Positions 34,238-43,876 are shown, numbered from the stretch's first letter. The stretch is DNA of 50,563 bases from Planctomycetota bacterium (GCA_021818445.1 JAKAEB010000025.1:1-50563); one strand, 5' to 3'. Notes: generated from the sequence alone by a model not told the origin. Program-made: numbers and translations.

Positions 34238-35608
34238 ATGGTCGGCATAGAGATGTTGGTGCTTGCAGACAACTCATCCGTAAGCGTCGTCGAACCTTAC
34301 ATGCCGGTGTTCTTCGTTTCGTTTGTGGTCACCCTGTGCCTCACGCCGCTGATGCGTTATCTCGCCATCCGCTACGGCGTGGTGGACGAGCCTGACGGAT
34401 ACCGAAAAATTCATGTTCGGCCGGTTGCTTATCTCGGTGGCGTCGCCACTTTTTTAGGCTGGCTGGCGGGCATCCTGGCGTCCACCGCCATCCGGCCGGC
34501 CGTGCCCGATCCGTCGATGATCACCGCCGCACAGGTTCCACCGGGAATTATTTTCGGGGCCGGAACGGTCATGCTTTTTGGGCTTTTCGATGATGTCTAT
34601 GGGTTGGCCCCCCGGTTGAAGCTTCTCGGGCAGTTTCTGGGTGCCGGGTTACTCTACTTTTTAAGTGTTACTCGCCAAGGGCTGATCGGCCCACGCATCG
34701 ACTTGGCCAATATGATCGTCTATCCGTTGGTGCGTCATCATTTGATCATGAATATTCCTACCCTGCTGCCGCACACGTATATGAGCATTGCCAGCATTTT
34801 CAGTGCCGTCGTAACGGTGGTGGTCATCATGGGTGCATGCAATGCCCTGAATCTTCTCGACGGCATGGATGGTTTATGCAGCGGCGTTACCAGCATCATG
34901 TCCATTGGTTATCTGCTGCTTTCGGTCTATCTGGCGGCCCATGGGTTAAGTTCGGTAAGTATTACCGCCCTCAACCCGGCGCGCATCACCATCAGCATGG
35001 CACTTTTAGGATCGGTCCTGGGCTTTTTGCCGTTCAACTTCAACCCGGCAAGCATTTTTATGGGTGACACCGGCAGTATGTTTTTGGGCTTTGTCTGCGG
35101 AGCAATGATTTTGCTCTTTGGCAATGATGGCATCTTCCGTTGGTTCCTGGCGTCCGTGATCATCTTTGGGCTGCCCCTGCTCGATACGCTTTTGGCCATT
35201 GTTAGACGAAAATTGGCGGGGCGGCCAATCTTTTCGCCCGATGCCGGGCACTTTCATCACTTTTTGCTGAAACGTGGGATGTCGGTCAAAAAGGCAGCTT
35301 TGTTCAGCTACTTTATTGCGATTGTCTTTGTCGGGTTTGCATTTGTTATAGTTCTGATACCCACCACCATGGCACTGGCGTTGTACATGGTTCTATTTGC
35401 GTGGTTGGTGATTGTGGCATTTAAGATCGGGATGGTATCGTGGAGCCCGAAGTCCGGTGCAGCCATGGAAATGCCTTCCAGCGCGCAAGCCCGCAGCGTT
35501 ATCACCGCGCCACCGCTGGCGTCGACGGCCAGTGTCGATGCCGCACCAGCGCAATCCGATAAAAAGCCGCCCGATCCACCCATGCAAACCCGCGCCCGGA
35601 CGGTTTGA
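34238..35608 (+). CDS. Undecaprenyl-phosphate sugar-1-phosphate transferase, WecA/TagO type
   Basis: A polytopic 456-residue membrane enzyme of the MraY/WecA family. GACNALNLLDGMDGLCSGVT and FMGDTGSMFLGFVCGAMIL are the cytoplasmic catalytic loops with the Asp pairs that bind Mg and substrate, and DAGHFHHFLLKRGMSVKKAA is the His-rich motif characteristic of the WecA/TagO branch. It would attach a UDP-HexNAc-derived sugar phosphate to undecaprenyl phosphate to begin a surface polysaccharide. The C-terminal 60 residues are Pro/Ala-rich and not conserved. The start is uncertain; an internal ATG lies five codons in. Confidence 0.88.
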   Translation: MVGIEMLVLADNSSVSVVEPYMPVFFVSFVVTLCLTPLMRYLAIRYGVVDEPDGYRKIHVRPVAYLGGVATFLGWLAGILASTAIRPAVPDPSMITAAQVPPGIIFGAGTVMLFGLFDDVYGLAPRLKLLGQFLGAGLLYFLSVTRQGLIGPRIDLANMIVYPLVRHHLIMNIPTLLPHTYMSIASIFSAVVTVVVIMGACNALNLLDGMDGLCSGVTSIMSIGYLLLSVYLAAHGLSSVSITALNPARITISMALLGSVLGFLPFNFNPASIFMGDTGSMFLGFVCGAMILLFGNDGIFRWFLASVIIFGLPLLDTLLAIVRRKLAGRPIFSPDAGHFHHFLLKRGMSVKKAALFSYFIAIVFVGFAFVIVLIPTTMALALYMVLFAWLVIVAFKIGMVSWSPKSGAAMEMPSSAQARSVITAPPLASTASVDAAPAQSDKKPPDPPMQTRARTV

Positions 35609-35701
35609 CCCTTGCCCCATAACCGCGGTACCGAGTGAGCGCAAAAAAATGGCAAAAGTCGAGCGAAGGAAACGCATGTTGGCGATGGATTAAGTCCGAC
35701 A

Positions 35702-36202
35702 TCATTCGCGACGCATGGCACGGTCCATCTGCCGCTTCGCATCGCGGTCTTTGATAGTTTGCCGCTTATCAAATTTGCTTTTGCCCTTGGCCAGCGCCAA
35801 GCGCACCTTGGCAAATCCGTGCTTGAAATAAATTTCCAATGGTACCAAGGTAAGGCCGGGCTGCTTGGCCAATTCCTGCGAAAGCCGCCGAATCTCGCGG
35901 CGATGGAGCAATAAATTACGCCAGCGTGTCGGGTCATGATTTAATCGATTCGCCTGCTCATATTCCTCAATGTGGCATCCTACCAGCACCACGTTGCGGC
36001 CCCGGATAATGGCGAATGAACCCGCCAACTGTACGCGGCCATTGCGGACCGACTTCACCTCGCTGCCGAGTAAGGCGATGCCCGCCTCCACCGTATCAAG
36101 CACTTCATAGTCAAAACGCGCCCGCCGGTTGTCGATGCGTGGTGAGAGCTTGCCATCATCATGCTGGTTGCTTTTTTTCTGGCTCTTAGCGCCCTTTTTC
36201 AT
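35702..36202 (-). CDS. smpB: SsrA-binding protein SmpB
   Basis: SmpB delivers tmRNA to stalled ribosomes. The OB-fold core begins NRRARFDYEVLDTVEAGIAL, then LGSEVKSVRNGRVQLAGSFA and DPTRWRNLLLHRREIRRL, all family signatures, and the protein ends with the basic, Lys-rich tail that enters the mRNA channel. The frame can start at 36310; I prefer the ATG at 36202, giving about 166 residues, close to the family norm, but no ribosome-binding site is clear. No ssrA (tmRNA) gene was recognised nearby. Confidence 0.9.
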   Translation of the reverse strand: MKKGAKSQKKSNQHDDGKLSPRIDNRRARFDYEVLDTVEAGIALLGSEVKSVRNGRVQLAGSFAIIRGRNVVLVGCHIEEYEQANRLNHDPTRWRNLLLHRREIRRLSQELAKQPGLTLVPLEIYFKHGFAKVRLALAKGKSKFDKRQTIKDRDAKRQMDRAMRRE

Positions 36203-36504
36203 TTGGGAGAGTATATGGCCAAGAATCGGGTTCGCCATATTGGCCAGATCCATGCCACGATCCGCCCCGCTGGCCGATGACCGCTGTGCCTTTTGGTACC
36301 GCCGCCCCAAATGTGACAGCGTCCCATATTAACGGCCAGAAATACCCTCCGTCGCGCGGCAAACCTGCTTGTGATGAGGTTGGCGGGTGTTATCGCGGCC
36401 AGCCGAACGCCATTTCCTTCCCACGCACAACCATTTTTGCTACAATCTGAATTATCGGAGGTAAGCCAGCAGAGCAAACGCTTTTTTAGACGGAGGAAAC
36501 GTCC

Positions 36505-37953
36505 ATGGCGGAGCTTTGCCCACGGCACGAACGGCATAAAATTAAATCGACATGGTTATCTGCTTTGGCAGTGGCTGGAGTTGCAGCGGCGATTGCCCCA
36601 TCGGGCGTGGCCAGCGCGTTGGATATTTCCGGCGTGCTGCCGGTGGCGGTTGACCAGCCGCAGATTAACGCCATCATCACCAACCCTGCCACTGGAAACG
36701 TATTAACGACCAGTGGCGGTTATTCGGTGATTCAGGCATATCTCGATACGGGCACCAGCAGCATTGTGCTAAGCCACAGCACCTGGACGGGATTGGGCAT
36801 TACCCAAAGCAGCAGCAACGGCCAAAATGTTGTGTTCAATGATGTGGCGATCGGCGGTACCACGCCATTTTATGTCTCAACCCCCTATGATATTTCCACG
36901 GCACCATTCAGTGTGAACACCGACCAGACCATCGGCGGTACCCCACCACCCATCAGCGCTTTCGGCAACACCATCGGTCCGGCGCAAATGGAACTTACTG
37001 AGCAGCCCAGCCCGCTTAGTTCGCTTACCGGTGCCACCGACATCATGGGGATGCCGGTCATGAATGGAAAAGTTACCGTGCTGGATCTAGGTCCGGCCAA
37101 TAATTTTGCCAGCGTCAGCAATCCCGGGGAAACGGAATCTTACATCTACGCCCCGGGCACACCTTACAATCCGTCAGAAATTAATACTAATCCGGGTATT
37201 GTGCCAACCACTTATCAGGTCGGTCTGAGCTACGCATCTTTTCAGCAGTTCACCACCCAAACGCCTGCCGGGGCAGCAGGTCCTGTCTATGCCCCAAACC
37301 CGTTTATCGGGCCGAACCCCGTGGCGGCTTTTAATGGCCAAACCCAGACCAACGCCCCACCCGGCGTCACGATTGCATTTAATAACGCCACCGCCACCGG
37401 CAGTTTTTTGCTGGATACGGGTGCCCAGGCGTCGTTCATTTCGCAAGCGATGGCCAGCCAGGTCGGCGTTAAGTATGAGGCCGGCACCTACGGTACGGCC
37501 AACCCGGTTTTGGTATATGCATCCACCGGTAAGGTGGTTCCCAATCAGTTCACTATACCGTTGGGGGGTGCGGGTGGCAGTTCGCTTACGGCGGCCGGCT
37601 TTTATTTGAGTTCGCTTTCGCTTCAGACCAAACAGGGAACGACCATCACGTTTACGAACGCACCGGTGGAAGTGGTGGATGTTACCGTTACAGACCCGAC
37701 AACGGGCAAGACGTTGACGCTTGCGGGCGACTTGGGGATGAATTTTTTTGAACCCAGCGGTACGGTGAATTTGAGCCAGGTGAATGGGGCGGCATTTAAT
37801 TGGATGACGATTGATCAGCCCAATTCTCAACTTGGGCTGATACTGGCGGGTCAATCGCCCGTGCCTGAACCGGCCAGTTGGCTTCTGCTGCTTGGTGCCG
37901 CGAGTGCCGCAGCGATAGCCGCTCGACCGCTGCGGCTGAAAACACAACGTTGA
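36505..37953 (+). CDS. PEP-CTERM protein with two aspartic-protease DTG motifs
   Basis: A 482-residue exported protein with a signal peptide (hydrophobic to about residue 38) and a PEP-CTERM end (PVPEPASWLLLLGAASAAA, then basic residues). Two DTG motifs sit in pepsin-like contexts: VIQAYLDTGTSSIVLSHSTW (Asp81) and GSFLLDTGAQASFISQAMA (Asp304). Two such motifs in one chain suggest a bilobed aspartic protease, each lobe giving one catalytic Asp, unlike retropepsins that dimerise. GGAGG seven bases before the ATG fixes the start. It is a predicted surface protease; activity is inferred. Confidence 0.75.
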   Translation: MAELCPRHERHKIKSTWLSALAVAGVAAAIAPSGVASALDISGVLPVAVDQPQINAIITNPATGNVLTTSGGYSVIQAYLDTGTSSIVLSHSTWTGLGITQSSSNGQNVVFNDVAIGGTTPFYVSTPYDISTAPFSVNTDQTIGGTPPPISAFGNTIGPAQMELTEQPSPLSSLTGATDIMGMPVMNGKVTVLDLGPANNFASVSNPGETESYIYAPGTPYNPSEINTNPGIVPTTYQVGLSYASFQQFTTQTPAGAAGPVYAPNPFIGPNPVAAFNGQTQTNAPPGVTIAFNNATATGSFLLDTGAQASFISQAMASQVGVKYEAGTYGTANPVLVYASTGKVVPNQFTIPLGGAGGSSLTAAGFYLSSLSLQTKQGTTITFTNAPVEVVDVTVTDPTTGKTLTLAGDLGMNFFEPSGTVNLSQVNGAAFNWMTIDQPNSQLGLILAGQSPVPEPASWLLLLGAASAAAIAARPLRLKTQR

Positions 37954-38025
37954 ATGGATCGCGCGGACGTGTCGCGCCTCGAATATCTTGCGTGGTGCTT
38001 CGGGCGCACTCTGGCCGCCAAGCCA

Positions 38026-38050
38026 GCGCCCGCCACCCGGCGAAGGCGCT
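38026..38050. repeat. REP-like hairpin, AGCGCC family (copy 2 of 3)
   Basis: AGCGCC (38026-38031) pairs with GGCGCT (38045-38050). The arms match the copies at both window ends; the intervening part is less conserved. It overlaps the start of the 50-bp direct repeat. Confidence 0.45.
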
Positions 38051-38088
38051 AAACATAAATTGACGCAATTGGTGACGCGGATGTCACG
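38039..38088. repeat. 50-bp direct repeat, left copy
   Basis: The 50 bases starting ggcgaaggcgctaaacataa and ending gtgacgcggatgtcacg are identical to 41389-41438. The two copies flank the autotransporter gene with a spacing of 3350 bp. Confidence 0.85.
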
Positions 38089-38392
38089 ACGAAGCTAACA
38101 TCTTTCCGCGGCATTGCGTACTCCGGCACGCGCGTTCTGGGGGGACCGTGGCAACACGGGTTGATTTTCTCCCATGAGCGTGTTATCGTCCCAAATCGGC
38201 ATTTAAGATTTACCCTAAGGCCGTTCGGCGGGCGTGTGTTTTGACACATTCGCTCGTGTCGGAACACTATCGTCGCTTTTTGCGTCACGCAGGGATGGAT
38301 GAATGGCAGGCGTTTCGATGGAGTGCACACCTGCCGTAATCGTCCGTGGCATGTGTAATCCGGGTTGCCACTCCATTAGATGAAAGGACCGC

Positions 38393-41326
38393 ATGATGAA
38401 TAATTGCACCACCGGGAAATTCCGTGCCGCGGACCGCGAGCAGCGGCCCACTCGAGCGGCGGTTCGTCGCCGCCGGGCATTGTCAATAATGCTGGGGATA
38501 GTTGCGATCCCCTTTGCGGCGGGTATAGGAGGCGTGGCGCAGGCCCAACCGCAATTGTCGACCAATTGGGCCGGTTACACCGCGACCACCTCGGGCGGGA
38601 ACGGATTTACCTCGATATCAGGCGGCTGGACCGTGCCGGCTATCACCAGCGGATCATCGTCCGGTGGGAGCTATTCCTCCATTTGGGTTGGTATCGATGG
38701 GATCGGTAATAATGCTCTGGAGCAGCTCGGTACCGAGGGTGACTATTATGGTGGTGCCGCCCACTACGACGCATGGTGGGAGATGATTCCCGCGCCGGAA
38801 ACGCTTATTCCAAGCATGTCGGTGGCACCGGGTGATCGGATGTTCGCCAATGTCACATACATTGGCAGTGGCAAATTTGTTCTCAGTATTACGAATCTCA
38901 CCACGAACACCAGTTTTAGTACTACGCAGACCAACACCTCGGCACCGCGTTCCTCCGCCGAATGGATAGCAGAAGCCACGACCGTCAATGGGACCATTGC
39001 CCCGGTGGCCGACTATGGCACGGTTAAATTTAATGATGCAACGGCTTCACTCAATGGCGGCAAACCCGAGCCAATCAGTTCACTTTCCGGTTATTCGCAG
39101 ATACAGTTGTCTCCTTCATCGAGTTCTGATTTCGGTGCGTACCCATTTCCGCTGACGAATAACGGACAAAATTTTACGGTAACCGTCTCGCCACCGTCCG
39201 CGTCAACACTGGTTTGGTCGCCGACCGGTTCGGCCAGCGGCAGTGACAGTGCTGGAAACTGGGATACCACGACGACCAATTGGGTGGGTGCCAACGGCGC
39301 GGCCGCGTGGAAGTCTGCAGACTGGGCAGCGTTTGGCGCTGGCACCAGTGCCCCAACGACGGTGACACTTCAAGCCCCCATCTCGGCTGCAGGAATCGCC
39401 TTTAATGTTGGGGGGCCGATGACCGGAAATTATTACACGATCGCCGGCGCTTCCGCCAGTGATGTTCTCACGGTTACGGGTGGCGCAATTTTGGCCAACT
39501 CCAATGATGAGATATCCGCCCCCGTCGACTTTACCAATGGTTTGGTGCTGAGCGGGATCGGCACGCTGACCCTGAGCGGTAGTAACACCAACACGGTGGG
39601 GACCACCATCAACCCCGGGGCGTCTTTGCTGGCCAATGCAGCGGCAGCGTTTGGTGCTGCCAGTGTGCAGAATTTCGGTACGCTGGGGATTGACGGCAGC
39701 GTGGGATCGCTGACCATTCCCGCTGGCTACACCCAAGGCCAGACTGGTTCACTGGCAGTCCGAATAGATGGAAATCAGCCCGGGCAATTTGATCACTACA
39801 CTGTCAATGGCACGGCCAATTTGACCGGAAACGTGGCAATCACACTTCAGAATGGTTACGTGCCCACCAGCGGAACAACGCTAAATATCCTCAGCGCCAA
39901 TACCGTCACCGGCAATTTTTCATCGATTACACTCGGTTTTCACCCCATCGACCTGTTCGCCAGCACAGCGGCCACGTCAACAAATGTCAATCTTCTTTTC
40001 ACGATCCAAATGCCATCGCTACTTCCGTACGCTTTGACCGCCAATCAGGCAGCCGTGGCCGAGTACCTCGACAGCACAGACGGCTATAACCCGTCGTCGC
40101 ATCCATCGCAGGCGTATCTGCAATTGATAAACAATATCGGTAGCCAATACTCGGCGCAGCTCCCCGCCACGCTGGATATGCTTTCGCCGATTGACATGCA
40201 GGCGTTTCCGCAGGTGGCGGTGCAGAACGGCATTAATCTGGATCAGACCATCAGCGAACATCTATTAAATCTTGATAACGGGGCGCGTGGAATGGATGAT
40301 TCGGGTTTTACGCTGCTCAATCCGGGCCAACAGGGCGGCGGCGCATTGGCGCTGGATCAAATGCTGCGTGACCAGTCGCAAATTGTTAATCTGGATGCCG
40401 GGTTGCCATCATATCTCAGGTATTCTGGTGTCGGTCCGCGAGGGCATTCATCCACCACAACTCCGTGGAGCGCTTTCATTACCGGTGCAGCCGAATTTGA
40501 CAGCTACGCCGATACCAGCACCATTGGCAGTTCCAATATTACCACTGAAAACGCGACGATCGGCGGCGATTATGCACTGTTCAAACCCCTCTCCGTGGGT
40601 GTATTTTTCAATTATGACCATAGCGATATCGGGCTCGACGGTTTCGGGTCAACCGGAACGGTTGATGGATATACCCCCGGCGTATACGCCGACCTGCACT
40701 TTTCGCACTGGTTTGTGGACGGACTGGCGGCATTTACCTACATGGACAACAGTGAAAGCCGCAATATTGGTATTGGCCAATTTTCTGAAACGGCCCACGG
40801 AAATTTTTCCGGCGAAAGCTACAACGGAGCGATGGATATTGGGTATCGGCTCTATTCCAACTCGAAGTCGCCCTTTTCTGAACTGAACGCGTGGACGGTC
40901 ATTCCCATGCTTTCACTGGGATATACGCATGCTGACTTCAGCAGCTTTGATGAAACGGGGGCCGGCGCTGCAGGGCTTAATGTCGGTTCAATGAGTGCCG
41001 ATTCGCTTCGCACACTGCTCGGCGCAACATTTCTTTACACCATTAGACTCTCGCGCACAACCACCGTTATTCCGGGTGTTCTGCTCGGTTGGCGCCACGA
41101 ATACATGAATGATTCTCAAGGGATCACCGCTCAATTACAGGGGGCGGGGACCGGATCATTTACCGTCAACACGGCGGCACCGGCCAGAGATGTGGCCGTA
41201 ATTGCGCCTTCATTAGACATAAACTTCTCGAGGAATGTAAGTGGATTCGTCAATTACGAGTTGGACCTGGGATCGAACAAATTTCAGGCCCAACAGGTGT
41301 TTGCTGGTCTGGCTGTCTCATTCTGA
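38393..41326 (+). CDS. Autotransporter with G1 glutamic peptidase (eqolisin) passenger
   Basis: A 977-residue protein. After a signal peptide (to about residue 52) comes a G1 peptidase domain: NWAGYTATTSGGNGFTSISG, SIWVGIDGIGNNALEQLGTE and YDAWWEMIPAPETLIPSMSV. Gln111 (in ALEQLGTE) and Glu190 (in SAEWIAEA) fit the catalytic Gln53/Glu136 of scytalidoglutamic peptidase. A repetitive beta-rich part follows (GIGTLTLSGSNTNTVGTTIN is typical autotransporter beta-strand repeat). Residues about 690-977 form an autotransporter beta-barrel ending in Phe (FAGLAVSF). The enzyme would be displayed on or released from the outer membrane. GAAAGGA precedes the start; ATG at 38396 is an alternative. Confidence 0.85.
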   Translation: MMNNCTTGKFRAADREQRPTRAAVRRRRALSIMLGIVAIPFAAGIGGVAQAQPQLSTNWAGYTATTSGGNGFTSISGGWTVPAITSGSSSGGSYSSIWVGIDGIGNNALEQLGTEGDYYGGAAHYDAWWEMIPAPETLIPSMSVAPGDRMFANVTYIGSGKFVLSITNLTTNTSFSTTQTNTSAPRSSAEWIAEATTVNGTIAPVADYGTVKFNDATASLNGGKPEPISSLSGYSQIQLSPSSSSDFGAYPFPLTNNGQNFTVTVSPPSASTLVWSPTGSASGSDSAGNWDTTTTNWVGANGAAAWKSADWAAFGAGTSAPTTVTLQAPISAAGIAFNVGGPMTGNYYTIAGASASDVLTVTGGAILANSNDEISAPVDFTNGLVLSGIGTLTLSGSNTNTVGTTINPGASLLANAAAAFGAASVQNFGTLGIDGSVGSLTIPAGYTQGQTGSLAVRIDGNQPGQFDHYTVNGTANLTGNVAITLQNGYVPTSGTTLNILSANTVTGNFSSITLGFHPIDLFASTAATSTNVNLLFTIQMPSLLPYALTANQAAVAEYLDSTDGYNPSSHPSQAYLQLINNIGSQYSAQLPATLDMLSPIDMQAFPQVAVQNGINLDQTISEHLLNLDNGARGMDDSGFTLLNPGQQGGGALALDQMLRDQSQIVNLDAGLPSYLRYSGVGPRGHSSTTTPWSAFITGAAEFDSYADTSTIGSSNITTENATIGGDYALFKPLSVGVFFNYDHSDIGLDGFGSTGTVDGYTPGVYADLHFSHWFVDGLAAFTYMDNSESRNIGIGQFSETAHGNFSGESYNGAMDIGYRLYSNSKSPFSELNAWTVIPMLSLGYTHADFSSFDETGAGAAGLNVGSMSADSLRTLLGATFLYTIRLSRTTTVIPGVLLGWRHEYMNDSQGITAQLQGAGTGSFTVNTAAPARDVAVIAPSLDINFSRNVSGFVNYELDLGSNKFQAQQVFAGLAVSF

Positions 41327-41388
41327 TGTAATGGTCGGAGGTTGGGGGTGTGCCGCAGTTTGTAGTGCGCGGGCCATGCACGGCGAAA

Positions 41389-41438
41389 GGCGAAGGCGCT
41401 AAACATAAATTGACGCAATTGGTGACGCGGATGTCACG
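41389..41438. repeat. 50-bp direct repeat, right copy
   Basis: Identical to 38039-38088. After both copies the DNA remains loosely similar (ccgcgg...gcattg...ccgg), so the ancestral repeat was longer. It ends 84 bases before the ABC transporter ATPase start. Confidence 0.85.
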
Positions 41439-41522
41439 CCTCCGCGGGGGGCATTGGGCACACGCCGGTACCCCATCGGCGGTAATTTTTCGGACAGCCG
41501 TTCGGGCGATATCATTCTCGCC

Positions 41523-42260
41523 ATGAGTGCGGTCATCATTAACGCTCTGAGAAAATCATTCGGCAGCGACCTGGTGCTTGACGATATCAGCGCGCACGTC
41601 CGCCAAGGCGAACTGATGGTCATTGCCGGTGCGTCAGGCAGCGGCAAATCAACACTGCTCAGATGTCTCAATGGTCTGGAGCGATTCGACTCGGGGCGTG
41701 TCAATATTGCGGATATGGAACTTGAACCGCGGGCACCCGATTATTCCAAACGGGTACACGCGGCACGACAGCACATCGGCATGGTATTCCAGAGTTTTAA
41801 TCTCTTCGGTCACCTGACTGCCCTGGAGAATGTCATGCTGGCGCTTAAGGTGATCAGAAACATGCCCCCCAGGCAGGCGCGAGAAATCGCGGCAGCCCGG
41901 CTGGAACAGGTAGGGCTTGGCGAGCGCATGGCGGCGTATCCTAAACAATTGAGCGGTGGGCAGCAGCAGCGCGCCGCCATAGCGCGGGCGCTGGCCATGG
42001 AGCCGCGTGTCATGCTGTACGATGAACCTACCTCGGCGCTGGATCCGTCACTGGTGCGGGAGGTGACCGGCATCATGCATAAACTCCGGCAGGATGGAAT
42101 GACTCAGATACTGGTGACACATGAGATGCGCTTCGCCCGAAGCACGGCCGACCGGGTGCTGCTGATTCATAAGGGACGTGTGGCGGCCGACCTGCCGAGC
42201 CACGATTTTTTTAATAATCCTGACAATCCTTATGTGGGGTCATTTCTGGAGCATGTCTGA
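41523..42260 (+). CDS. Polar amino-acid ABC transporter ATP-binding protein
   Basis: A 245-residue ATPase of the GlnQ/HisP group. VIAGASGSGKSTLLRCLNGL is Walker A, MVFQSFNLFGHLTALENVML holds the Q-loop, YPKQLSGGQQQRAAIARALA the ABC signature, and VMLYDEPTSALDPSLV Walker B; the switch His follows in ILVTHEMRFA. The ATG at 41523 starts MSAVIINALRKSFG; the longer frame to 41454 is unlikely. Its stop overlaps the next gene by eight bases. Confidence 0.92.
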   Translation: MSAVIINALRKSFGSDLVLDDISAHVRQGELMVIAGASGSGKSTLLRCLNGLERFDSGRVNIADMELEPRAPDYSKRVHAARQHIGMVFQSFNLFGHLTALENVMLALKVIRNMPPRQAREIAAARLEQVGLGERMAAYPKQLSGGQQQRAAIARALAMEPRVMLYDEPTSALDPSLVREVTGIMHKLRQDGMTQILVTHEMRFARSTADRVLLIHKGRVAADLPSHDFFNNPDNPYVGSFLEHV

Positions 42261-43758
42261 AGAACCAACCATCAATACACGCCGATGGATGTTCATGTGC
42301 CTGCTGCTGGCACTCCTTGTGCCAATTGGTGCAGCGCGTGCCAAAGCGCTCACATGGGGTGCCGACAGTGTAGGCGGAGCGCCGTATGTATTTCAGGATC
42401 CGGCCCATCCGCAGCGGGTCATTGGCTTTGAGGTGGACCTGGTGCGGCGTCTGGCAGCGTTATTGCATCGCAGGGATCAATTCGTGCAAACCTCATGGGA
42501 CGCGCTGATACCGTCGCTGAACCGCGGCGATTTTGACATTGCCGTCAACGGTATAGAGATTACCGCGCGGCGGGCACGGGTTGTGAATTTTTCAATTCCG
42601 TATTACGCCTGCTCGGAAACGCTGATGGTGCGCCGGTCAAACCAATACATCACCGGGCTTGCCTCTCTGCGGGGCAAAATTGTCGGCACGCTGCAGGACT
42701 CGCTGGCACAGACCATTCTGACGTCCTATGGCGGCATCCATGTAAGGGCGTATACCGGGCAAATTACCGCCTATCAGGATTTGCTCAACGGCCGCCTTGA
42801 CGCCGTGCTGATGGACGCCCCCATTGCCGACTATTACGGCAAACCGTTCCACCGGCTTAAGGTTGCCGGTGGACCTGTCGGACACATGCTTTATGGTATT
42901 GCGGTGCGGAAGGCGGATGGCCAATTGCTGCGGAAAATCAACGCCGCGCTGCTGAAGATGATACGGGATGGAACGCTTAAGGCGATTTACCGGAAATGGA
43001 ATCTCTGGAATGTGCAAACCGCCGAGCTTTTCAAAAAGCTTTCGCAGCGGCATTCCGGTGAATTGGCCAAATTTACGCGTATGGTAAAAGCGCACCGCAC
43101 CTGGCAGCAGCGGCTAAATGATTATCTTCGCGATGCGGGGATATTAATTCGCTACGGGCTGCCAATGACGATTCTGCTTTCGGTGCTCTCGATGGGTGTT
43201 GCCATAATCGTGGGGCTCAGTTTAGCGATATGCCGCGTCTATACGCCGTGGCCCATGGCGGCCATGGCGCGAATTTATATTGAGGCCTTCCGCGGCACGC
43301 CGCTGCTGATTCAACTTTACCTGATATTTTTCGGCTTGCCGACGCTTGGTGTCCGCCTGTCGCCATTTGTTGCGGGCATTGCGGGCCTGGGGCTGAATTA
43401 CGCCGCGTACGAGGCGGAAAATTTTCGGGCCGGCATATTATCCATTCCGCAGGCGCAGATGGAGGCGGGGCTTTCGCTGGGCTTATCGCGGTGGCAGGTG
43501 ATTCGGTTTGTTATTGTGCCGCAGGCGCTGCGCACATGCCTGCCTCCGGTAACCAATGACTTTATTTCACTCATTAAAGATTCATCGATTGTGTCGGTGA
43601 TCAGCATGGTTGAACTGACCAAAGTTTACGGTGAGTTGGCGGCCACCTATTACAATTATATCGGCCTCGGATTGCTGACGGCGGCCATTTATTTTCTCAT
43701 TGGCCTTCCGTTTGTGCAGCTTTCACGCTGGCTGGAAAAACGGCTGCCAGCAAGCTGA
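42253..43758 (+). CDS. Fused amino-acid-binding protein/ABC permease
   Basis: Residues 1-260 are a solute-binding domain (SBP_bac_3 type) after a signal peptide: VIGFEVDLVRRLAALLHRRD, NRGDFDIAVNGIEITARRAR and DLLNGRLDAVLMDAPIADYY are its ligand-pocket segments. From about residue 300 it is a HisM/GlnP permease with IEAFRGTPLLIQLYLIFFGL and the EAA loop AQMEAGLSLGLSRWQVIRFV. Fusion of the two in one chain is known in this transporter class. It overlaps the ATPase gene by eight bases, so the pair forms a complete importer. The particular amino acid cannot be read. Confidence 0.9.
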   Translation: MSEEPTINTRRWMFMCLLLALLVPIGAARAKALTWGADSVGGAPYVFQDPAHPQRVIGFEVDLVRRLAALLHRRDQFVQTSWDALIPSLNRGDFDIAVNGIEITARRARVVNFSIPYYACSETLMVRRSNQYITGLASLRGKIVGTLQDSLAQTILTSYGGIHVRAYTGQITAYQDLLNGRLDAVLMDAPIADYYGKPFHRLKVAGGPVGHMLYGIAVRKADGQLLRKINAALLKMIRDGTLKAIYRKWNLWNVQTAELFKKLSQRHSGELAKFTRMVKAHRTWQQRLNDYLRDAGILIRYGLPMTILLSVLSMGVAIIVGLSLAICRVYTPWPMAAMARIYIEAFRGTPLLIQLYLIFFGLPTLGVRLSPFVAGIAGLGLNYAAYEAENFRAGILSIPQAQMEAGLSLGLSRWQVIRFVIVPQALRTCLPPVTNDFISLIKDSSIVSVISMVELTKVYGELAATYYNYIGLGLLTAAIYFLIGLPFVQLSRWLEKRLPAS

Positions 43759-43876
43759 AGCAAGCCGCGGGGCCATTATTCTGCCGGCAGCGGTCCGCGT
43801 CCGAGGCGAGGCTCACTGGGCGTCCGGTTAATCGGTGGGCCAGCCCGTGGGACCCGGAACCGTTACGCGCGAACGC

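Larger units (their letters stand above)
37954..38392. other. Intergenic stretch with hairpin and direct repeat
   Basis: Contains the third AGCGCC...GGCGCT hairpin (38026-38050) and the first copy of a 50-bp direct repeat (38039-38088). No gene is supported. The last 30 bases supply GAAAGGA for the autotransporter start. Confidence 0.45.

Noticed and set aside
33825..34250. 141-codon frame before the WecA-like gene
   Set aside because: It crosses the palindromic element at 34062 and has no recognisable domain or ribosome-binding site.
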